From Russula earlei (taxonomy: Eukaryota; Basidiomycota; Agaricomycetes; Russulales; Russulaceae): a DNA stretch of 64,000 nucleotides. The DNA lies in NCBI GenBank assembly GCA_025769875.1, contig JAGFNK010000252.1, positions 1 to 64,000 on the forward strand. The letters are read 5' to 3'. The position numbers were made by a program, and so were the translations under genes. Shown piece by piece: positions 59,815 through 64,000 of this stretch (its first letter is position 1; each line of letters starts with the position of its first letter). The notes beneath the pieces were generated by a model. It was not told where the DNA came from, searched no databases, and saw only the letters and a list, made by a program, of their open reading frames with translations.

Positions 59815-60310
59815 GCTGTAAGGTGACTTGCTGGCTCAGACGTGGAACAGGCCAGACTGACAAAGTGCCACCCGCCATGAGAATCCAGCCAGCAGTTGAA
59901 TGACAGGCACATGCATGCACAACTCCCTCTCTCCCACCGCCATGACACACGCAAGCACACCACGCCCTCCACCTCTTGCCTTCAATGCACACTCCCTCTC
60001 CTCCGCCTCCAACGATGTTACCACCGAACGCCCAACATGTGCGCCCAACACCCTCCTTTCTTCCACCACCACGTCACACGCAAATGCCTCCACACCCTCC
60101 GCCTCTTGCCTCCGACATACACACCTGCTCCTCCTCTGACGCTACCATGCACCCGCACGCTCGCCTGCACCTGCACGCCTGCCTGCCACTGCCTCATCAG
60201 TCAGGCAAAAGCCCCCAGCGCTCGAGAGCCGACCGACCACCCCTGCGTGGCATTTCGGCCACGCTGACTAGTGCCCACTTGTTGCTACCACCTACCATAC
60301 CCTTTCAAAG
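59815..60310 (+). repeat. Copy of the module shared with the long-arm element
   Basis: Matches the complement of 52980-53410. Within it, a sub-unit (CAC-rich, GTCACAC, GCAAATGCCTCCACACC or GCAAGCACACCACGCCC) occurs twice in tandem (about 59930-60000 and 60057-60120) and once more at 56130-56200 in the NACHT intron. No coding potential recognised. Confidence 0.65.
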
Positions 60311-60424
60311 TTTAGTTTCATTTCGTTTCATTTCCCATGTTGCCTCAATGCCGCGATCACACACATCCATACCCAATCCTCTTAGAATACATCTACCCTT
60401 GTTTCCTCTCTGTTCTCTTCTGCA

Positions 60425-60535
60425 GTGGCTGTAGAGAGGGTTTTCTCTGGTGGCTGAGACACAATCTCTCTCCATCGCGCTAGCTTGAAGGTGGAGACCA
60501 TCAGGACCCTTATACTAGTCAAAAAGAAATTGCAC
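60425..60535 (+). pseudogene. hAT transposase C-terminal remnant
   Basis: The reading VAVERVFSGG, then a stop (TGA) where the family usually has arginine, then DTISLHRASLKVETIRTLIL and VKKKLHF, corresponds to the C-terminal dimerisation domain of hAT transposases. It lies about 200 bp inside the right end of the element, as expected. No N-terminal zinc finger or catalytic core is recognised in the rest. Confidence 0.75.
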
Positions 60536-61018
60536 TTTCAATGAGAACTGTGTCATATCAGTAGTTTAGTTCCTAATATATAACCCGTTACCCATAATAT
60601 GGCCGTTCAATCCCCCGTACTGTCCCGTTTGAGTTCACAGTAAGTTGATATATGGTACAGGGTCAGGACAGGTAGACCCGTTTGGACCCATCACATATAC
60701 GGCCGTACCCATAATACGGTATGGTGAACAGCCCTACACACATGTTCATGTTCCCAGTCATGCTTTACTTATGACTAGTTATGACCATAATCCTCAAACC
60801 CATGAAATTTTGACAGAAATCCCAGGCACACCAGGCACACCAGTCTTGACCAGTCTTGACCAGTTTTTATCAGTCTTGAAAGTTGATGTGACTGTGACTG
60901 GACATTCTACAATCCAGTTTGACCTTGACTGAAAGTTCACTCATGATCAGTCAGGTCAGGTTCAGTCAAGCAGTTTTTTGCAGTCAATGTGACCTGACCT
61001 GAAAGCACTAGATAGTAC

Positions 61019-62354
61019 TAGAGGAAACCTAGGCTCCATGGTGCCACCCTGTTCACATGGCCAAAAGGGGTGACTAGAGGTGTCCACAATACTGTGTGTG
61101 CATTGTGGCATGATTGATTCTAGGCACAATTGACATATGGCAAGCCCTACTTAGTGGCAACCTATCTAGCAGTAAAGGACAACACTAAAGACCTTCTAAG
61201 GACCCTTTAGGATGACATTGAAGTCCTTATATTGGATACTAATGAAGATACTACAGACCCTAGAACACATTATCAGACTAACTCTAATAACCTCAGAATG
61301 AACTATAAGACAACACTAGGGACCTTAATGCTGATATTAGGGTTGACTCTAAGGACCCTAATAGAACCTTATAAAGGGCCTTATAGGAACACCTCTTCAC
61401 CATCAAATACTTCAAGTCTCAGAAAGACTGGCCCTAAACTAACAAACAGCAAATGAATCAGATGTTTTGCACATGCACTAGACAGTGAACACATGGACAC
61501 TAGAAGCCCTTACTCATTGTCTAGGGCCTCCTTACTCAGCAGCTTACTGAGCATGACTGAGCATGCTCACTAAGTGTTCCCTGATGCCTTACTCATCTCT
61601 CATTGTGCTTGATAACAAGGTTATGACTTGTTCTCTATTTAGCAGTTCCCTTGTAGTATATAAGTGCTCAATAAAGTAGTGGACAGTCTTCAGACTGTCC
61701 ATTTGATTTGTGGCACTCCACTACCAAGGGTACTCCTTTGTGACTGCCCTATCTAGTACATCCTGGCCCTCTCTTTCCAAGACCATCTCTCACAGCCTGT
61801 ACCAGTCCCTCTCTGGTACCTGCTACTTGTTTGGACTGTACTCTTCACCAACTTTGTCCTTGAACTCAGTTGACTTGTCTCTGAACTCATATCTCACTCT
61901 TGAACTGGATGGTTCAACAGTGAGTTCTGACAATGACCTTGCTCCCTGCTCCCTTCTGCTCCTACCTGCCCTTGGATCAAGCCCACTGAACTCCATGTGC
62001 TCTGACCTGGCATGCTACAAACTGGCTGCTTGTTATGGCATCATGGCCATTGGAGCATTAGCTCTGGTTCAATGGGGGCCAAGTCCCTCAACTTGGTTCA
62101 GTGGTTCAATGCTGGCTCAAAGAGACTGGTTCAAGGTTTAGCATCCCAAGACTAAGTCAAGCAATGACTAGTCCATGGACAGAGTTGATCTTCTGGTTAC
62201 TTCACAGAAGAGGAGGACAATGAGCAAGAGGCAGAGGAGGAAGAGGAACACAATGATTCCCTGAGGCAAGCTCAAGTCAAGCAGAGTATTCCCCAGCTTC
62301 TACGGGTGCTTTAATACTGTATGTAGCAAGGCTGTACAGTACTATATGTGGAAC
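61019..62354. other. Retrotransposon-like remnant with TATA and poly(A) motifs
   Basis: TATATAAG (61660) followed by CAATAAAG (61670) resembles a U3/R region of an LTR. Upstream (61150-61400) lies an AT-rich stretch with recurring AGGACC/AGGACA and CTAATA words. An open frame at 61710-62141 begins just after this region but matches no recognised domain. No LTR pair could be established. Confidence 0.4.
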
Positions 62355-63070
62355 TGTCACAGTAACTAGCCGTGTCAGTTCACAAGCGGAAAACAAGTCG
62401 ATGATAGAGAGGTGTTCAAGAAATGGGCTGGTTCCCATGTATAATGAGTAAGGATCCCTGCAGCGGTCAAAGTGTTTTATGCTAAACAGGTTATGGCCAA
62501 TAGACCCTTCCTAGTACGACTCGGTCCGTTGAGAAGCTAGGGTAAGTTTATAATGGGATAGACTAGGGCTGGTTCCACTAGCTATATGCGTTCAAGTCCA
62601 TCGGGGACCTTGAACAACGCAGAGAGAGTAGAGGAAGGTAGGTCTTAAAGGAGGAGAGCTCTTCTCAGGGGAGTGAAGAGAGACTCTTAGGGAAGGAAAG
62701 GAAAGGCGAAGAGTAGATGGTGGATGGTGTGTTGAGAGTTGATGAAATGGAGAGGTGGTTGTGGGTTAAGTTTGTGAGAGTGAAGTGGGTTGCAGGAGAA
62801 TATGTTTGGACAAGAGTAGGTTGGATTCTACAAGAGACCAAGCTTAGGGCTTTGGTCACAAAGTACTGAGCTTATATATACAGGAGAAGCGCAGCAATAG
62901 CTGCGCTTTGACTGTGCTACTAGTATAGTAGGAGTCATAATAAGTAGGAGTCATAGGAATGAGGCCATGAATGAGTCAGAACCAAGTAACTGTGCTGCAC
63001 AGTAGGTGCGCAGCATTGCACAGTCGAAACTAAGAAGTGAATATAAATGGAAAGAGAACCAAACAAAGGA
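62355..63070 (+). repeat. LTR-like repeat, first copy
   Basis: Begins TGTCACAGTAACTAGCC and is similar over about 700 bp to the sequence starting at 63354. Contains an extra segment of about 70 bp (about 62490-62555) between two TTTAT words that the second copy lacks, as expected if the second copy lost it by deletion between short repeats. The TGTCA start fits a Ty3-type LTR. The 3' end is approximate. Confidence 0.55.
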
Positions 63071-63353
63071 AAAGTAACAGCAATCCAGTGTTACCTGGAC
63101 ATGTATGGATCACATGATAACACAGAAGGGATCACAAGACATAAGAGATCACAAGACCAGTAAGTAAAGGGACGTACACAAGCAAGCAGTCCATAGCAAG
63201 AGGTAAGAAGTAGACGTAAAAGGAAAATGGTGTAACAGGAACAATAGATAGAGCTAAGCCAGTAGCAAAAGAGGATCAGACAACAGATGAAACACAACAG
63301 ATGAAACACAACAGATGAAACAATAAGAAACCATCACAATCAAGGGATGAAAT

Positions 63354-64000
63354 TGTCATGGTAACTAGCCATGTCAGTTCTCAAGCCTGAAGATGAGTTT
63401 GATAGTAGAGATGTGTTCAAAGAATGGGCTGGTTCCCATTGTAGAGAGTAAGGATTCCTGCAGCAGTTGAAGTGTTTTATAATGGGATAGACTAGGGCTG
63501 GTTCCACTAGCTATATGTGCTCAAGTCTGTCTTAGACCTTGAACACACAGAGAGAAGAGGAAGGTAGGTCTTTAAGAAGGAGAGCTCTGCTCAGTAGAGT
63601 GAAGAGAGACTCTTAGGGGAGGAAGGGATAGGGAAAGTAGATGGTAGATGGTGTGTGTGTGTGTATGTGTGAAGAGTTGATGAAATGGAGAGGTGGATGT
63701 GGTTTGAGGATTAGGAGTGAAGTGGGTTGCAGGTGAATATGTTGGACAAGAGTAGGTTGGATTCTACAAGAGACCAAGCTTGGGGCTTTGGTCACAAAGT
63801 ACTGAGCTTATATACAGGAGAAGCACAGCAATAGCTGTGCTTTGACTGTGCTACTAGTATAGTAGGAGTCATAATAAGTAGGAGTCATAGGAATGAGGCC
63901 ACAAATGAGTCAGAACCAAGTAACTGTTGTAAGTGCGCAGCATTGCACAGTCAAAACTATGAAGTGAATATAAAAGGAGAGAGAACCAAACAAAGGGAAA
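63354..64000 (+). repeat. LTR-like repeat, second copy, cut by the window end
   Basis: Begins TGTCATGGTAACTAGCC directly after a purine-rich AAGGGATGAAAT, which resembles a polypurine tract. It contains a TG microsatellite at 63652-63665. The spacing to the first copy leaves only about 280 bp of internal sequence, with no gag or pol. A TRIM-type mini-retrotransposon or a deleted full element would both fit. The repeat runs off the right end of the window. Confidence 0.5.

Larger units (their letters stand above)
58664..60736. mobile_element. 2.07-kb hAT element nested inside the NACHT-carrying element
   Basis: Exact 8-bp direct repeats CACACATG at 58656-58663 and 60737-60744. Ends: left TAGGGCTGTGCACCGTACCC; right complement TAGGGCTGTTCACCATACCG. 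Subterminal regions contain repeated ACCCATA/ACCCGTA and ACGGCCGT motifs. A transposase remnant with the hAT C-terminal dimerisation signature lies at 60425-60535 (plus strand). Most of the remaining interior is unrelated to a transposase. Confidence 0.85.
55738..61010. mobile_element. 5.3-kb hAT-type element enclosing a NACHT pseudogene and a second hAT
   Basis: Exact 8-bp direct repeats GATAGTAC flank the element (55730-55737 and 61011-61018). The ends are imperfect inverted repeats: left TAGTGCTTCAAAGTCCAGTC, right complement TAGTGCTTTCAGGTCAGGTC. Both subterminal regions are packed with CCAGT/ACTGG and GACTG motifs, including a TGTGAC tandem at 55781-55810. An 8-bp duplication with TAG-starting ends and subterminal repeats is the hAT pattern. 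Without the nested element it is about 3.2 kb. I see no transposase of its own, so it would be non-autonomous and has a NACHT gene as cargo. Confidence 0.75.

Noticed and set aside
61710..62141. 143-codon plus-strand frame as a gag protein
   Set aside because: It starts after LTR-like signals, but no zinc knuckle, protease or other gag motif is visible.
62665..63795. Two similar minus-strand frames (MTKALSLVSCRIQP and MTKAPSLVSCRIQP)
   Set aside because: They are the same position in the two LTR-like repeats and reflect repeat similarity, not a gene family.

Overview
This window is nuclear DNA of a filamentous basidiomycete, most likely an Agaricomycete (mushroom-forming fungus). Genes carry short introns of about 50-80 bp with GT..AG ends. 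The proteins include families typical of or expanded in that class: a DUF6535 membrane protein, a NACHT P-loop NTPase, a large unnamed family of multipass membrane proteins and a Zn2Cys6 regulator. There is no operon structure. The species cannot be named from the sequence alone. All exon joins below were worked out by eye.

Left part (1-16 kb): two decayed plus-strand copies (A, B) of a two-exon membrane-protein family, with a transposon remnant between them. Then comes a duplicated pair of DUF6535 genes on the minus strand. One is largely intact (9.6-12.5 kb); the other is a frameshifted pseudogene that has lost its first exons and abuts the promoter of the next gene. Core block (16-33 kb): four conserved, apparently intact genes. 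These are an Hpc2/ubinuclein-type subunit of the HIRA histone chaperone, a long-chain fatty-acyl-CoA synthetase, a many-exon Zn2Cys6 transcription factor and a single-exon FAD-dependent amine/L-amino-acid oxidase. They show no obvious shared pathway. Between the synthetase and the regulator lies about 1.2 kb of homopolymer and microsatellite tracts. From 32.6 to 42 kb I find no convincing gene.

42-46.8 kb holds two more copies (C, D) of the membrane family, on the minus strand, in a segmental duplication that includes their 3' flanks. Only D has an unbroken reading frame. From 46.9 kb to the right end the window is a nested transposon field. In order it contains: a 1.08-kb element with terminal inverted repeats; a 3.1-kb element with long inverted repeats and a 12-bp flanking direct repeat that carries a broken TPR gene; a 2.3-kb element with roughly 0.4-0.5-kb inverted arms, one arm interrupted by a 407-bp palindromic MITE; and a 5.3-kb hAT-type element with an exact 8-bp target duplication that carries a NACHT pseudogene and is itself interrupted by a second hAT element with its own exact 8-bp duplication. 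LTR-retrotransposon remnants follow.

The most notable observation is that two different DNA-transposon-like units each enclose a fragment of a cellular gene (TPR, NACHT). Also, a roughly 450-bp sequence module recurs inside otherwise unrelated elements. I found no tRNA, rRNA or CRISPR.
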